Of a DNA stretch of 64,000 bases, positions 7,248 to 16,637 are shown in pieces. Under the pieces are notes generated by a model that had not been told where the DNA came from, made no database searches, and saw only the letters and a list, made by a program, of their open reading frames with translations. The DNA is taken from positions 104,214 through 168,213 of the forward strand of contig JBBPIG010000009.1 of NCBI GenBank assembly GCA_038040445.1. Reading direction: 5' to 3'. Within the stretch, counting starts at the first letter, position 1; every line of letters starts with the position of its first letter. The stretch is from Acidobacteriota bacterium (GTDB lineage: Bacteria; Acidobacteriota; Blastocatellia; UBA7656). A program made the translations under genes and the position numbers.

Positions 7248-8693
7248 ATGGCGAAGATGTTCATAGCAGGAGAATCGGTCGATGCGATCAGCGGCGCGAC
7301 CTATCAAGTACACAATCCAGCCAACGGCGAAGCTGTAGACACCGCTCCGAAAGGCGCCGAAGAGGATGCGCGCCGAGCGATCGACGCAGCCGAGGCGGCT
7401 TTTGAAGAATGGTCGCACACGTCGGCAGAAGATCGCGGCAAGCTTCTCTTCAAGGCCGCGGAACTCGTAGTAGCCGAGCGCAAGAGCCTGGCGGAATTGC
7501 TGTGCCGGGAGCAGGGTAAGCCGTTTCAGGAAGCGAGCGGCGAGCTCGAGCACTTCGATCACGGCTTGCACTTCTACGCGGGACTCGCTTCGAAGGTGCG
7601 CGGCGCACACGTCCCGCTACCGGCTAAGAACGCTTATGGCATGGTGGTACACAAGCCGCTCGGCGTGTGCGGCGCGATCGTGCCATGGAATTTTCCGCTC
7701 ACTTTGATGGGCACCAAGGTCGGGCCGGCGCTCGCGGCTGGGAATACTGTTGTCGTTAAGCCCGCTTCGACGACACCGCTTACGACGATTCGCATCATCG
7801 AGTTGATGAACCAGGCCGGCATTCCGAAAGGTGTGTTGAATGTCATCACCGGACCGGGCGGCGTTGTCGGCGAGGAGTTGCTGAAGAACCCAAAGGTGCG
7901 GCGCATCGCGTTCACCGGAGAATCTGCGACTGGCAAGCACGTTGCTGAGGTTGCTTGCGGAGACTTCAAACGGGTGACGCTCGAGCTCGGCGGATCAGAT
8001 CCGATGATCGTCTGCGACGACGCCGATATTCAAAAGGCGATAACCGGCGCGATGGTTGGCCGCTTTTGGAATGCGGGTCAGGCGTGTCTTGCGGTGAAGA
8101 GGCTTTACATATTCGACAAGGTCTTCGATGAATTCGTCCAGGGACTGACGAGCAAGGTCGCGCGCTACGAAGTCGGCGACGGTATGACTAAAGCCGAGAA
8201 GCCGAAGATTCGAATGGGTCCGCTGCACACGGCGGCGCAGCGCGAAGAGATCGAATCACAGGTCAAAGACGCAATCGATCGCGGCGCGAAGGTGCTGCTC
8301 GGCGGCGCGCGACCTGAAGGCGCCCAGTACGAGAAAGGTCATTACTATCTGCCGACGATTCTTGTAGACGTTCCCGATGACGCGCGAGCTGTGCAGGAGG
8401 AAACATTTGGGCCGGTGCTGCCGATCTTCCGAGTGAGCAGCCTCGATGACGCGCTTCAACGCGCGAACGCGTCGATCTACGGGCTGGGTTCGTCGATCTG
8501 GACCAAGAACCTGGACAACATTGAAACGGCGATCGATAAGCTTCAAGCGGGGAACGTGTGGGTGAACTCGCTGCATTATGGCTACGATGAGCTGCCGTTT
8601 GGTGGTGTGAAGGCGAGCGGCTTCGGTCGTGAGCATGGACCTGAGGCGCTTGATTATTATCTGGAGCCTAAGGGTGTGGTTATTACGCGTTAA
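7248..8693 (+). CDS. NAD(P)-dependent aldehyde dehydrogenase
   Basis: A 481-residue member of the aldehyde dehydrogenase superfamily, which oxidises aldehydes to acids through a cysteine thioester. The general-base Glu246 (VTLELGGSDP) and catalytic Cys280 (WNAGQACLAVKR) are present, with the cofactor-loop motif IVPWNFP near residue 145. The overall form is closest to succinate-semialdehyde or general aliphatic dehydrogenases. The ATG follows a good GGGAGG site. The gene at 9986 is a close paralogue with its catalytic residues at the same positions. Both sit with crotonases under the TetR gene. Confidence 0.9.
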   Translation: MAKMFIAGESVDAISGATYQVHNPANGEAVDTAPKGAEEDARRAIDAAEAAFEEWSHTSAEDRGKLLFKAAELVVAERKSLAELLCREQGKPFQEASGELEHFDHGLHFYAGLASKVRGAHVPLPAKNAYGMVVHKPLGVCGAIVPWNFPLTLMGTKVGPALAAGNTVVVKPASTTPLTTIRIIELMNQAGIPKGVLNVITGPGGVVGEELLKNPKVRRIAFTGESATGKHVAEVACGDFKRVTLELGGSDPMIVCDDADIQKAITGAMVGRFWNAGQACLAVKRLYIFDKVFDEFVQGLTSKVARYEVGDGMTKAEKPKIRMGPLHTAAQREEIESQVKDAIDRGAKVLLGGARPEGAQYEKGHYYLPTILVDVPDDARAVQEETFGPVLPIFRVSSLDDALQRANASIYGLGSSIWTKNLDNIETAIDKLQAGNVWVNSLHYGYDELPFGGVKASGFGREHGPEALDYYLEPKGVVITR

Positions 8694-8762
8694 CGTGAGA
8701 TCAGTTTTTTCGTGGTTAGCGAGACGAGCCAAGCTTCACCTGGGGAAAGCGAGGTAGACAAT

Positions 8763-9335
8763 ATGAGTACAACGACACGTTGGACCTCTGCGGATCTCGA
8801 AAGGATGCCGGACGACGGCAATCGTTACGAGATAATCGACGGAGAATTGTATATGTCGACCCAGCCCCACTTCTATCACCAGTTCGTTTGCAGCAAGTTT
8901 GTTCATCAGCTCGAAACATGGAATGAAGAGGCGGGACTTGGCGAGGTAGCAATCGCGCCAGGCCTGATCTTCGCCGAGGATGACGATGTTGCGCCGGACA
9001 TCGTCTGGATAAGCAATTCCAGATTGGCTGCAGCGCTTCGGTCGGATGGCCATCTCCACGATGCGCCCGAGCTTGTCATCGAGGTTCTGTCGCCGGGCAG
9101 CGTGAATGAGCGGCGAGATCGGGTGGCGAAGCTCAAGCTCTATTCTCGCCGCGGTGTCAGCGAGTACTGGATCGCGAGTTGGCAGACCCGCACCGTCGAT
9201 GTCTATCGAAGAGAAGAGGCAGAGCTGAAATTAGTTGGAACTCTCGGTGAAGCTGACACGCTCCAGTCGCCCGTACTTCCCGGATTTTCCTGTCCGGTGT
9301 CGGTGCTATTCGCGCGAATCCCGATCGGGGAGTAG
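8763..9335 (+). CDS. Uma2 family (DUF820) putative endonuclease, copy A
   Basis: A 190-residue Uma2 protein with the nuclease-like triad: Asp in DDVAPDIVW, Glu in ELVIEVLSP and Lys in KLKLYSRRGVSEYW. It begins MSTTTRWTSADLERMPDDG, so the ATG at 8763 is taken as the start; GAGGTAG stands just upstream. The gene at 9376 is a tandem duplicate that also shares the leader sequence before the ATG. The pair lies between two aldehyde dehydrogenase genes on the same strand. Function is unknown. Confidence 0.85.
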   Translation: MSTTTRWTSADLERMPDDGNRYEIIDGELYMSTQPHFYHQFVCSKFVHQLETWNEEAGLGEVAIAPGLIFAEDDDVAPDIVWISNSRLAAALRSDGHLHDAPELVIEVLSPGSVNERRDRVAKLKLYSRRGVSEYWIASWQTRTVDVYRREEAELKLVGTLGEADTLQSPVLPGFSCPVSVLFARIPIGE

Positions 9336-9375
9336 CCAACAGTTGTAGTCCTGCGGAAAGCGAGGTAGAGCGGAT

Positions 9376-9951
9376 ATGAGTACAACGACGACGCGATGGA
9401 CCTCTGGAGCCTTGGAATCGATGCCGGACGACGGCACTCGATACGAGATCATCGATGGAGAGCTCTATATGTCAAAGCAACCGCATGCAAATCATCAAGA
9501 TGTTTGCGGAGAGATCTTTGGTGAGTTGCGAGACTGGAACAAGACCATGGGTTTGGGAAGGACATACTTCGCCCCAGGTATTATCTTTGCCGAAGACGAT
9601 GATGTTGCGCCCGATGTCGTCTGGGCTAGCAACGAAAGGCTCGCCATTGCGCTTGGCGCGGATGGTAAGTTCCACGACGCCCCCGAGCTGGTTGTGGAAG
9701 TCCTTTCTCCCGGCAGCGCGAACGAGCGTCGGGATCGTGAAGCGAAGCTGCAGCTCTACTCGCGCCGCGGTGTGAGCGAATACTGGATCGTAAGCTGGAT
9801 GCTACGCTCTGTCGACGTGTATCGGCGGGACCAAGCGCAACTACACTTTGTCGCAACGTTATACGAAGCTGACAAACTTGAGTCGCCGTTGTTGCCGGGC
9901 TTCTCCTGCCAGGTTGCCCTGTTGTTCGAGCGGATATCCCGGAACGAATAA
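9376..9951 (+). CDS. Uma2 family (DUF820) putative endonuclease, copy B
   Basis: A 191-residue paralogue of the preceding gene. Long stretches are the same, for example RYEIIDGELYMS and IFAEDDDVAPD, and the Asp, Glu and Lys of the nuclease-like core are kept. The leader AAAGCGAGGTAGA before the ATG is shared with copy A, so the duplication included the ribosome-binding region. Divergence is concentrated between residues 30 and 65, which may be where the two copies differ in what they bind. Confidence 0.85.
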   Translation: MSTTTTRWTSGALESMPDDGTRYEIIDGELYMSKQPHANHQDVCGEIFGELRDWNKTMGLGRTYFAPGIIFAEDDDVAPDVVWASNERLAIALGADGKFHDAPELVVEVLSPGSANERRDREAKLQLYSRRGVSEYWIVSWMLRSVDVYRRDQAQLHFVATLYEADKLESPLLPGFSCQVALLFERISRNE

Positions 9952-9985
9952 GCTTCAACCGGAACCCATCATTGGGAGAGATAGT

Positions 9986-11422
9986 ATGGCTCAAATGTTA
10001 ATCGGCGGCGAGTGGGTAGGCTCCCGTAGCGGAAACTCAATCGAAGTTCTCAATCCGGCGACCGGCGAGCTGGTCGATACCGCCCCGCGCGGAACGGTCG
10101 AGGACGCGCGCGAAGCAATCGACGCTGCCCATCAAGCGTTCGCCGTTTGGAGCGAGTGGACTCAAGCAAAGCGCGCCGATGTGCTGCGGCGGGCGGTTGG
10201 TCTGATTCAGCTTCACGAGAAGGAACTCGCGACGTTGCTGACGAAAGAACAGGGCAAGCCGCTGCGCGAAGCTACTCTTGAAATACGCCGCTACGCCCAC
10301 ACTATCGAATACTACGCCGGGCTCGGCAAGAACATCCGGGGCGGGTACATTCCGCAGATTGACGCCCACAAGTACGGCTTGATCATCAAGCGTCCTCTCG
10401 GTGTCGTCGGCGCTATTGTGCCCTGGAATTTTCCGGTGTCTTTGATGGGCAACAAGATCGGCCCGGCGTTGCTTGCGGGAAACACGATGGTGATCAAACC
10501 CGCCGAAACGACGCCTCTCACGGATCTCCGGGTAGTTGCTTTGTTCCTCGAAGCAGGCTTGCCCAAAGGGGCTCTCAACGTCGTCACCGGTCAAGGCTCT
10601 GTCGTCGGCGAAGAGATCGTCACCAATCCCCTGGTTCGCAAGATCGGCTTTACGGGCTCGACCGAAGTGGGCCGCCGGGTGATGGCTTCCGCGGCGCAAG
10701 GGATCAAGCGCGTTACCTTGGAGCTCGGCGGGTCGGATCCGATGATAGTGTGTGACGACGCTGATCTCGAGGAGGCGGTGAAGGCTGCGGCGACCGGGCG
10801 ATTCTTCAACTGCGGTCAAGCGTGTCTTGCGATCAAGCGGCTCTACCTGTTCGACTCGATCGCCGACGACTTCACTGAAAAGCTTGCCGCGCGGGCCACG
10901 AAGCTCCGCGTGGGAAACGGAATGACTGAAGGCACTATGATCGGGCCGCTTCACTCAGCGAACCAACGCGACGAGGTTGAAGCTCAGGTGCAGGACGCGA
11001 TTGATCGCGGGGCGAAGGTGCTGGCGGGAGGTGATCGCTTGCGAGGAGGCGAATACGATCGCGGATACTTCTACGCGCCGACGGTGCTCGCCGACGTGCC
11101 CGAAGATGCGCGCGTGGCGACTGAGGAAGTCTTCGGGCCGGCGCTTCCGATCTTTCGAGTGAAGAGTCTGGATGAAGCGATTGAGAAGGCCAACAACTCG
11201 ATCTTTGGTTTGGGTTCCTCGATCTGGACCAACGATCTGAATCGAGCGACCCACGCCGCCGAACGCATCGATGCGGGCTATACGTGGATCAACTCGGCGC
11301 AGGTCATCTATGACGAGCTTCCATTTGGCGGCCTCAAACAGAGCGGCCTCGGCAAAGAGCACGGCATCGAGGCGCTCGACTACTACACCGAAACAAAATC
11401 AGTTGTCGTCGCGACGAAATAA
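9986..11422 (+). CDS. NAD(P)-dependent aldehyde dehydrogenase, second paralogue
   Basis: A 478-residue aldehyde dehydrogenase. Glu246 (VTLELGGSDP) and Cys280 (FNCGQACLAIKR) form the active site; IVPWNFP lies near residue 145. It aligns with the enzyme at 7248 along its whole length, so the two arose by duplication and are now separated by the Uma2 pair. The ATG at 9986 follows GGGAGAG; the frame is open upstream to 9848 but that part overlaps the Uma2 gene. Its substrate is probably an aldehyde linked to the neighbouring acyl-CoA pathway. Confidence 0.9.
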   Translation: MAQMLIGGEWVGSRSGNSIEVLNPATGELVDTAPRGTVEDAREAIDAAHQAFAVWSEWTQAKRADVLRRAVGLIQLHEKELATLLTKEQGKPLREATLEIRRYAHTIEYYAGLGKNIRGGYIPQIDAHKYGLIIKRPLGVVGAIVPWNFPVSLMGNKIGPALLAGNTMVIKPAETTPLTDLRVVALFLEAGLPKGALNVVTGQGSVVGEEIVTNPLVRKIGFTGSTEVGRRVMASAAQGIKRVTLELGGSDPMIVCDDADLEEAVKAAATGRFFNCGQACLAIKRLYLFDSIADDFTEKLAARATKLRVGNGMTEGTMIGPLHSANQRDEVEAQVQDAIDRGAKVLAGGDRLRGGEYDRGYFYAPTVLADVPEDARVATEEVFGPALPIFRVKSLDEAIEKANNSIFGLGSSIWTNDLNRATHAAERIDAGYTWINSAQVIYDELPFGGLKQSGLGKEHGIEALDYYTETKSVVVATK

Positions 11423-11463
11423 ACTTTGTGCTCTTTGCGAGTCTTTGCGGTCTTTGCGCGAAA
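11423..11463. repeat. Single-arm CTTTGCG repeat
   Basis: This stretch repeats CTTTGCG-like words three to four times between an aldehyde dehydrogenase and a crotonase. It resembles one arm of the CTCTGCG palindromes, but no matching second arm is seen. In the frame of the next gene it would translate as an unlikely extension. Confidence 0.5.
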
Positions 11464-11470
11464 CGAGATC

Positions 11471-12253
11471 ATGCCCTACAAGACAATCCTCTTCGAGCTT
11501 ACCGGCCGCATCGCAACAATAACCTTCAATCGTCCCGACCGCCTCAACGCCATCAACGAAGAGATGCGCGAAGACTTCTCGCGCTTGTTCACCGAGCTTC
11601 AAACAAACGAAGACATTGGCGTCGTGATCTTCACCGGCGCGGGCCGCGCTTTCTCAGCAGGCGGTGACATCGAGTACTTCGAGCGCGACTGGCCTACGCG
11701 GAAGTTTCGAGCCGAGAACCACCGCCTCACTCAGTTCTTCGATGAGCTCGAGGTGATCGAGAAGCCCGTGCTTGCGGCGATCAACGGACCGTGCACGGGC
11801 GCGGGCTTGCAGATAACGCTGTCGTGCGATATTCGCATCGCCTCCGACCAGGCGAAATTCGGGTTTCGCGAAAACAACATCGGATTGATCCCCGGCGCCG
11901 GCGGATGTTCAAGGCTGGTGAAGCTGATCGGCTACGGCAAAGCGAAGGAGCTGATCTTCACCGGAGAGATGATACCGGCCGAAGAGGCCGAGCGAATCGG
12001 ATTGGTCAATCGAGTGGTCCCGCACGAAGCGTTGTTGACTCACACTCGCGCTCTGGCCGAGCATTTGTTGACGCGAGCGCCCGAGGCGCTCGGGCTTGCT
12101 AAGCGAGTCCTGTGGCACTCGGTCAATAGCGACTTTCAGACCGGGCGCACGCTCGAGGCTCTCGCTCAGAGCATCCTTGTAAAGAGCAAAGACCATCGCG
12201 AGGGCATCCGCGCCTTTCGCGAAAAACGTAAGCCCGAGTTCACGGGCGAATAG
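11471..12253 (+). CDS. Crotonase family protein with one altered catalytic residue
   Basis: A 260-residue crotonase. The fold motifs are clear: FSAGGDIEYF for the oxyanion hole and GLIPGAGGCSRL after the second active-site helix. One of the two classic glutamates is replaced: the GGGCE position reads GAGLQ, giving Gln114, while Glu134 (FRENNIGLIPG) is kept. This suggests an isomerase or another crotonase reaction rather than standard enoyl-CoA hydration. The ATG at 11471 is chosen because codons before it are repeat DNA. It is co-directional with the two aldehyde dehydrogenases. Confidence 0.85.
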   Translation: MPYKTILFELTGRIATITFNRPDRLNAINEEMREDFSRLFTELQTNEDIGVVIFTGAGRAFSAGGDIEYFERDWPTRKFRAENHRLTQFFDELEVIEKPVLAAINGPCTGAGLQITLSCDIRIASDQAKFGFRENNIGLIPGAGGCSRLVKLIGYGKAKELIFTGEMIPAEEAERIGLVNRVVPHEALLTHTRALAEHLLTRAPEALGLAKRVLWHSVNSDFQTGRTLEALAQSILVKSKDHREGIRAFREKRKPEFTGE

Positions 12254-12272
12254 CACCTTAGTGGCCGCGCGT

Positions 12273-12920
12273 ATGCCCGAGATTGAGACGGCGAGACTGC
12301 TTCTTCGGATGTTCACAGCGGACGATCTGGATGATCTTTCGCGTATCTACGCTGATTCGGACGTGATGAAGTACCTGTCTGGTCACCCACTGACAAGAGA
12401 CGAGAGTGCGAGCTGGCTCGCCTATTTCCTCGCCGGATGGGAGCAGTACGGCTTCGGTTGGTGGGCAATCACCCTGAAGGAGAGCGGGGAATTGATAGGT
12501 CACTGCGGTCTGCAGTTCATCCACGTGACGCCGGACGTGGAAGTCACCTACGGCCTCGCCAGGGCGTACTGGCGGAAGGGCTGGGCTTCGGAAGCTGCGC
12601 GAGCGTGCCTTCGATACGGGTTCGAGCAGTTGAAGCTTGATCGCATCTACGCCCTCGCGGACCCCGGAAACATTGGCTCGCATCGCGTGATGGAGCGAGT
12701 CGGAATGACGTACGACAAGACCGAGTATTACAAGGACAATCTTTACGAGGGTGACCTGATCTACTATGCAATCTCTCGGGGCCAGTATCGACCTGACGTA
12801 GCGCAATACAGCTTGCGACCGTTACCCGGAGATGAGGTTCGCATTAGCTTCGGCAAAGCGTTCGAGGAGCGTCAGCGGGAATGGAGCACGAGAGATCGGC
12901 CCAGTAATCTTCAGAATTGA
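12273..12920 (+). CDS. GNAT family N-acetyltransferase (RimJ/RimL type)
   Basis: A 215-residue acetyltransferase that would move an acetyl group from acetyl-CoA to an amine. The opening ETARLLLRMFTADDLDDL and the acetyl-CoA-binding region (RKGWASEAARACLRYGF, then ANIGSHRVMERVG-like DPGNIGSHRVMERVGM) are typical of the RimJ/RimL subgroup, which acetylates protein N-termini or small amines. The last 50 residues are extra to the domain. A GTG at 12261 is an alternative start. It is probably co-transcribed with the crotonase before it, but no functional link is evident. Confidence 0.8.
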   Translation: MPEIETARLLLRMFTADDLDDLSRIYADSDVMKYLSGHPLTRDESASWLAYFLAGWEQYGFGWWAITLKESGELIGHCGLQFIHVTPDVEVTYGLARAYWRKGWASEAARACLRYGFEQLKLDRIYALADPGNIGSHRVMERVGMTYDKTEYYKDNLYEGDLIYYAISRGQYRPDVAQYSLRPLPGDEVRISFGKAFEERQREWSTRDRPSNLQN

Positions 12921-12925
12921 TGGGA

Positions 12926-13007
12926 TTAACCGCAGAGGACGCGTTTAGGCGCGCAGAGGAATCCGAAGTTTCCCAGCGTTCCTCTGCGCCCGCCGCGGTT
13001 AGACTAA
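12926..13007. repeat. CGCAGAGGA-type palindromic intergenic repeat
   Basis: The inner arms GCGCAGAGGAA (ending 12961) and TTCCTCTGCGC (starting 12979) pair perfectly, and the outer TTAACCGC and GCGGTTA also pair. The middle of the arms is diverged. The element fills the gap before the next crotonase and is open in its frame, which falsely extends that gene. Confidence 0.7.
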
Positions 13008-13024
13008 AGACCAGAGAGGAAAAC

Positions 13025-13804
13025 ATGGCACTAGAAAACGTACTGATCGAAAGGCGTGGGCGAATCGCGATCGTAACCGTGAACCGCCCGGACAAACTTA
13101 ACGCTTTGAACATCGCGACGCGCAAGGAGATCCTTGCTGCGTTCGAGCAACTGAAAGGCGACGACGAAGTTCGGGTCGTCGTCATCACCGGCGCTGGCGA
13201 GAAGTCTTTCATCGCCGGCGCGGACATAAACGAATTTGCAGGCATGACCGCGCTTCAACAGCGGGCAGTAATGAAAGGCGGAAGAGCTTTTGACTCGGTC
13301 GAGGATTTTCCCAAGCCGGTCATTGCGATGATAAACGGTTTCGCGCTGGGTGGCGGCTGCGAGCTTGCGATGTCGTGCGACATTCGCATTGCGTCAACCA
13401 AAGCGAAGCTCGGCCAGCCGGAGATCAAGCTCGGGATAATTCCGGGTGGCGGCGGGACTCAACGGATGACTCGGTTGATTGGGGAAGGGAAGGCGATGGA
13501 GCTCATCCTAACCGGCGATATGATCTCGGCCGAAGAGGCCAAGCAGCTAGGGCTGGTCAATCACGTCTTCGCTCCCGAAGAGCTTGAAGCAAAGACGATG
13601 GAGCTTGCGAACAAGATCGCGGAGTTGAGCCCGGTTGCGCTGGCGATGGCCAAGGCATCGGTCAAAAACGCCGTGCGAATGAATCTCCGCGAAGGGCTTG
13701 ATTCAGAGATCGACCTTTTCGCGTTGTGCTTTTCGAGCGAGGACAAGGAAGAAGGCGTGCGTGCGTTCATTGAGAAACGCAAGCCAGAGTTCACAGGCAA
13801 GTGA
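13025..13804 (+). CDS. Enoyl-CoA hydratase (short-chain, crotonase)
   Basis: A 259-residue protein very close in form to short-chain enoyl-CoA hydratase (crotonase). Both catalytic glutamates are present: Glu113 in ALGGGCELAMSCD and Glu133 in GQPEIKLGIIPG. IAGADINEF gives the oxyanion hole. The ATG at 13025 follows AGAGGAAA. It would hydrate 2-enoyl-CoA in beta-oxidation or butyrate-type metabolism. Of the three crotonases in this stretch it is the most canonical. The M14 peptidase gene starts 21 bases downstream. Confidence 0.9.
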   Translation: MALENVLIERRGRIAIVTVNRPDKLNALNIATRKEILAAFEQLKGDDEVRVVVITGAGEKSFIAGADINEFAGMTALQQRAVMKGGRAFDSVEDFPKPVIAMINGFALGGGCELAMSCDIRIASTKAKLGQPEIKLGIIPGGGGTQRMTRLIGEGKAMELILTGDMISAEEAKQLGLVNHVFAPEELEAKTMELANKIAELSPVALAMAKASVKNAVRMNLREGLDSEIDLFALCFSSEDKEEGVRAFIEKRKPEFTGK

Positions 13805-13825
13805 GGTATGGAAAAGGAGCCATTG

Positions 13826-16522
13826 ATGAGGTTCTTACATCGCTCAGTTATGACACTGGTTCTAACTGGAGTCTTAATGTCAGCGCTATCTGCCATTGCC
13901 GCTGATCAACCTCCGACTCCGGAGAAGTTTCTCGGCTTTCGAGTCGGCGAAGACAAGAAGCTCGCTCGTTGGGAGAAGATCGTCGAGTACATGCGGTTGA
14001 TCGCGAACGGTTCCGATCGCGTGCGACTGCGCGAGCTTGGCAGAACGACGAACAACAATCCGTTCATCCTTCTCGAAATCAGCTCGGCCGACACGATAAA
14101 GAACCTCGATCATTTCAAGCAGCTCGAACGCAAGCTCTACTTTCAGGGTGGTGCGCCTACCGGCGCCGAACGCGACGAAGTGTTCCGGTCAGGCAAAGCT
14201 GTGGTGCTTGTGACCTGCAATATTCATTCGACCGAGATCGGTTCGTCGCAGATGGTGCTCGAGCTGGTGCATCGTCTCGCGACCGAAGACTCGCCTCTAG
14301 TGAAGAAGATTCTCGACAACGTGATTTTCCTGCTGGTGCCGAGCTTGAATCCTGACGGCCAGATCATTGTCACCGATTGGTACAACAAGAACGTCGGGAC
14401 CGAGTACGAAGCCAGCCCGCTGCCGTGGCTCTACCACCCGTACATCGGGCACGACAACAATCGCGATATGTACATGTTCACGCAGAAGGAGAGTCAGCTC
14501 ACCGCGCGCTTGTTGTGGCACGACTGGTTTCCTTCGGTTTGGCTGGACGAGCATCAGATGGGAAACCAGGGCGCGCGAATATTCGTGATGCCGGCGACCG
14601 ATCCGATCAATCAAAATGTGCACCCGCTCATCTATCGTTGGAACGGAATTCTCGGCCAATCCCAGGCGGCGGCGCTCGAGGCTGCGGGTAAGGAAGGGAT
14701 CATTTACAACTCGACTTACACAAACTTCTGGCAAGGAGCGATGGCATGGAGCGGTTGGTGGCACAACCAGGTCGGCTTGCTGACTGAGGTCGCGAGCGCG
14801 CGCATTGCCAGTCCTATCGAGCAGCGCAAAGCCCAACCCGGCCAGCAGGCTATGGCCACGACCGAGGACTTTCAGACTCAGCAGCGCCGCCAGATGGAGA
14901 ATCCCAACGAGCCATTGCCTCCGCCCCGCGACATCACTCCTCGCACTGAGTATCCGCGGCCGTGGCTGGGAGGGAAGTGGACTCTGCGCGACATAGTTGA
15001 TTACGAATTGATCGCGACCATGGCGTTGCTCGAAACGGCGGCCGATCATCGCGAGCAGTTGCTACGTCAGATCTACGAAGTGAATCGCGCTACGGTCGAA
15101 GCTGGCGCGAAGGGCGATCCAGCGGCGATCATCATTCCCGTCGAGAAGCAGCACGATCCTCGCGAAGCGATGCACCTTGTCGAGCGCTTGCAGATGGCCG
15201 GCGTCGAGGTCTCACGCGCCGAAGCTGACTTCGAAGCAGACGGCAAGAAGTATGCGGCCGGAACGTTTGTTATCCCGATGAACCAAGTCTTCGCGCGCTA
15301 TGCGAAGGACTTGCTCGAAAAGCAAACCTATCCTGAAGTGCGCCGGTCGCCGACCTCGCCGCCCGAGCCGCCTTATGACGTGACTGCGTGGTCGCTTGGG
15401 ATGCAGATGGGAGTGGAGACGGTGTTCGTCAAGAAGCCTCTGCCCAACACAGCAAAGCTGAGCAAGCTGGATGCGGCTCCGAAGCCAGCCGGCGAAGTAC
15501 GAGGCGAGGGCTCACGGTTCAGTTTCGACTATGCGGGTGCTGATTCGGCAATCGCGGTCAATCGGCTGTTGAAGGGCGGGGTGCAGATGGACATCGTTCT
15601 CTTATCGAGTAACGAAAAGCCCAGAGTATCCGGGGCGGGGGCTCCGCGCGAAATGCTTCAAGCGTTGTCCCGAGATTTCGGTCTCGTCATTCAAGCGGCT
15701 CCGGCCCCGAACGGCAAACCGGGCAAGTCAGCGACCCTTCCTGGCAAGATCGCGCCTGACAAGGTGCTGCCGCTTTCAACCTCGCGGCTGCGTGCGCCGC
15801 GCCTCGGACTCTATCAACCATGGACCTCGAATATGGATGAAGGCTGGACTCGTTGGGTGCTCGAGCAATACGAGTTTCCTTACACGACGCTTCACAACGC
15901 GGACATCAAAGCGGGCAAGCTTCGAGAGAAGTTCGACGCGATCGTCCTACCCGATCAGCAGCCACGCGACATTCTCAACGGTTACGACTTTAAGACAATT
16001 CGCGAGGAGTATCGCGGCGGTATAGGCGATGCAGGCCTCGAAGCGCTTCGTCAGTTTGTTCGCGAAGGCGGGACATTGATTGCGATGGGCGCGAGCTGCG
16101 ATCTCGTGATCGACAAGTTCCCGATCCCGGTTCGCAATCTCAAGCGCGGGCTGACTCGCGACCAACACTTTGCACCGGGCACTATCGTTCGCATCCAAGT
16201 AGACAACACGCATCCGCTAGGCTTGGGCATGCCTGCTGAGACATATGGCTTCTACAACAACAGCCCGTTCTTCGCACTGGTCGAAGGCTTCTCATCGCAG
16301 AAAGCGTCGGTTGTGGCGCGCTATCCGAATTCAGACGTAGTCGCATCAGGCTGGCTGAAAGGGGAAGAGCTGATGGCGGGCCGAGCGGCAGTTGTTTCGA
16401 TCGAAATGAACCTTGGCCGCATAGTGTTATTCGGCTTGCGGCCTCAGCACAGGGCGCAGACTCACGCAACGTTTTCGATGTTGTTTAATGCGCTGAATTG
16501 TGGTGCCGCGCGTGGCGTTTGA
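13826..16522 (+). CDS. Secreted M14-type zinc carboxypeptidase family protein
   Basis: A protein of about 898 residues. It opens with a signal peptide (RFLHRSVMTLVLTGVLM, then a small-residue cleavage region). The peptidase M14 domain covers about residues 30-360: the zinc motif is in CNIHSTEIGSSQM (His and Glu), followed by LVPSLNPDGQ, HDNNRDMYM and DEHQMG. The C-terminal third, from about residue 640, resembles a type 1 glutamine amidotransferase-like domain (DAIVLPDQ, GGTLIAMGASCD) without an obvious catalytic cysteine in the usual place. The ATG at 13826 is preferred over 13808 because AAGGAG lies 8 bases upstream. It probably degrades peptides in the periplasm. Confidence 0.85.
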   Translation: MRFLHRSVMTLVLTGVLMSALSAIAADQPPTPEKFLGFRVGEDKKLARWEKIVEYMRLIANGSDRVRLRELGRTTNNNPFILLEISSADTIKNLDHFKQLERKLYFQGGAPTGAERDEVFRSGKAVVLVTCNIHSTEIGSSQMVLELVHRLATEDSPLVKKILDNVIFLLVPSLNPDGQIIVTDWYNKNVGTEYEASPLPWLYHPYIGHDNNRDMYMFTQKESQLTARLLWHDWFPSVWLDEHQMGNQGARIFVMPATDPINQNVHPLIYRWNGILGQSQAAALEAAGKEGIIYNSTYTNFWQGAMAWSGWWHNQVGLLTEVASARIASPIEQRKAQPGQQAMATTEDFQTQQRRQMENPNEPLPPPRDITPRTEYPRPWLGGKWTLRDIVDYELIATMALLETAADHREQLLRQIYEVNRATVEAGAKGDPAAIIIPVEKQHDPREAMHLVERLQMAGVEVSRAEADFEADGKKYAAGTFVIPMNQVFARYAKDLLEKQTYPEVRRSPTSPPEPPYDVTAWSLGMQMGVETVFVKKPLPNTAKLSKLDAAPKPAGEVRGEGSRFSFDYAGADSAIAVNRLLKGGVQMDIVLLSSNEKPRVSGAGAPREMLQALSRDFGLVIQAAPAPNGKPGKSATLPGKIAPDKVLPLSTSRLRAPRLGLYQPWTSNMDEGWTRWVLEQYEFPYTTLHNADIKAGKLREKFDAIVLPDQQPRDILNGYDFKTIREEYRGGIGDAGLEALRQFVREGGTLIAMGASCDLVIDKFPIPVRNLKRGLTRDQHFAPGTIVRIQVDNTHPLGLGMPAETYGFYNNSPFFALVEGFSSQKASVVARYPNSDVVASGWLKGEELMAGRAAVVSIEMNLGRIVLFGLRPQHRAQTHATFSMLFNALNCGAARGV

Positions 16523-16572
16523 CTGCGGAGGATCTCGAAGACGATGGCGAGGGCGAATGCCTCGCGGACACA

Positions 16573-16612
16573 GGAAGTCCCGCTGGATCATTGCGATCTC
16601 AGCGGAACTTCC
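16573..16612. terminator. Strong hairpin between convergent genes
   Basis: GGAAGT, CCGCTG and GATC in the left arm pair in order with GATC, CAGCGG and ACTTCC in the right arm, with small bulges. The hairpin lies in the 115-base gap between two convergent genes. It may end transcription in both directions; no long T run follows, so this is not certain. Confidence 0.5.
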
Positions 16613-16637
16613 CGAATCCTTCCTCAGGCCTTTCCAA

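Noticed and set aside
13808-13825. Upstream ATG of the M14 peptidase gene
   Set aside because: It precedes the AAGGAG site and would put extra acidic residues before the signal peptide.
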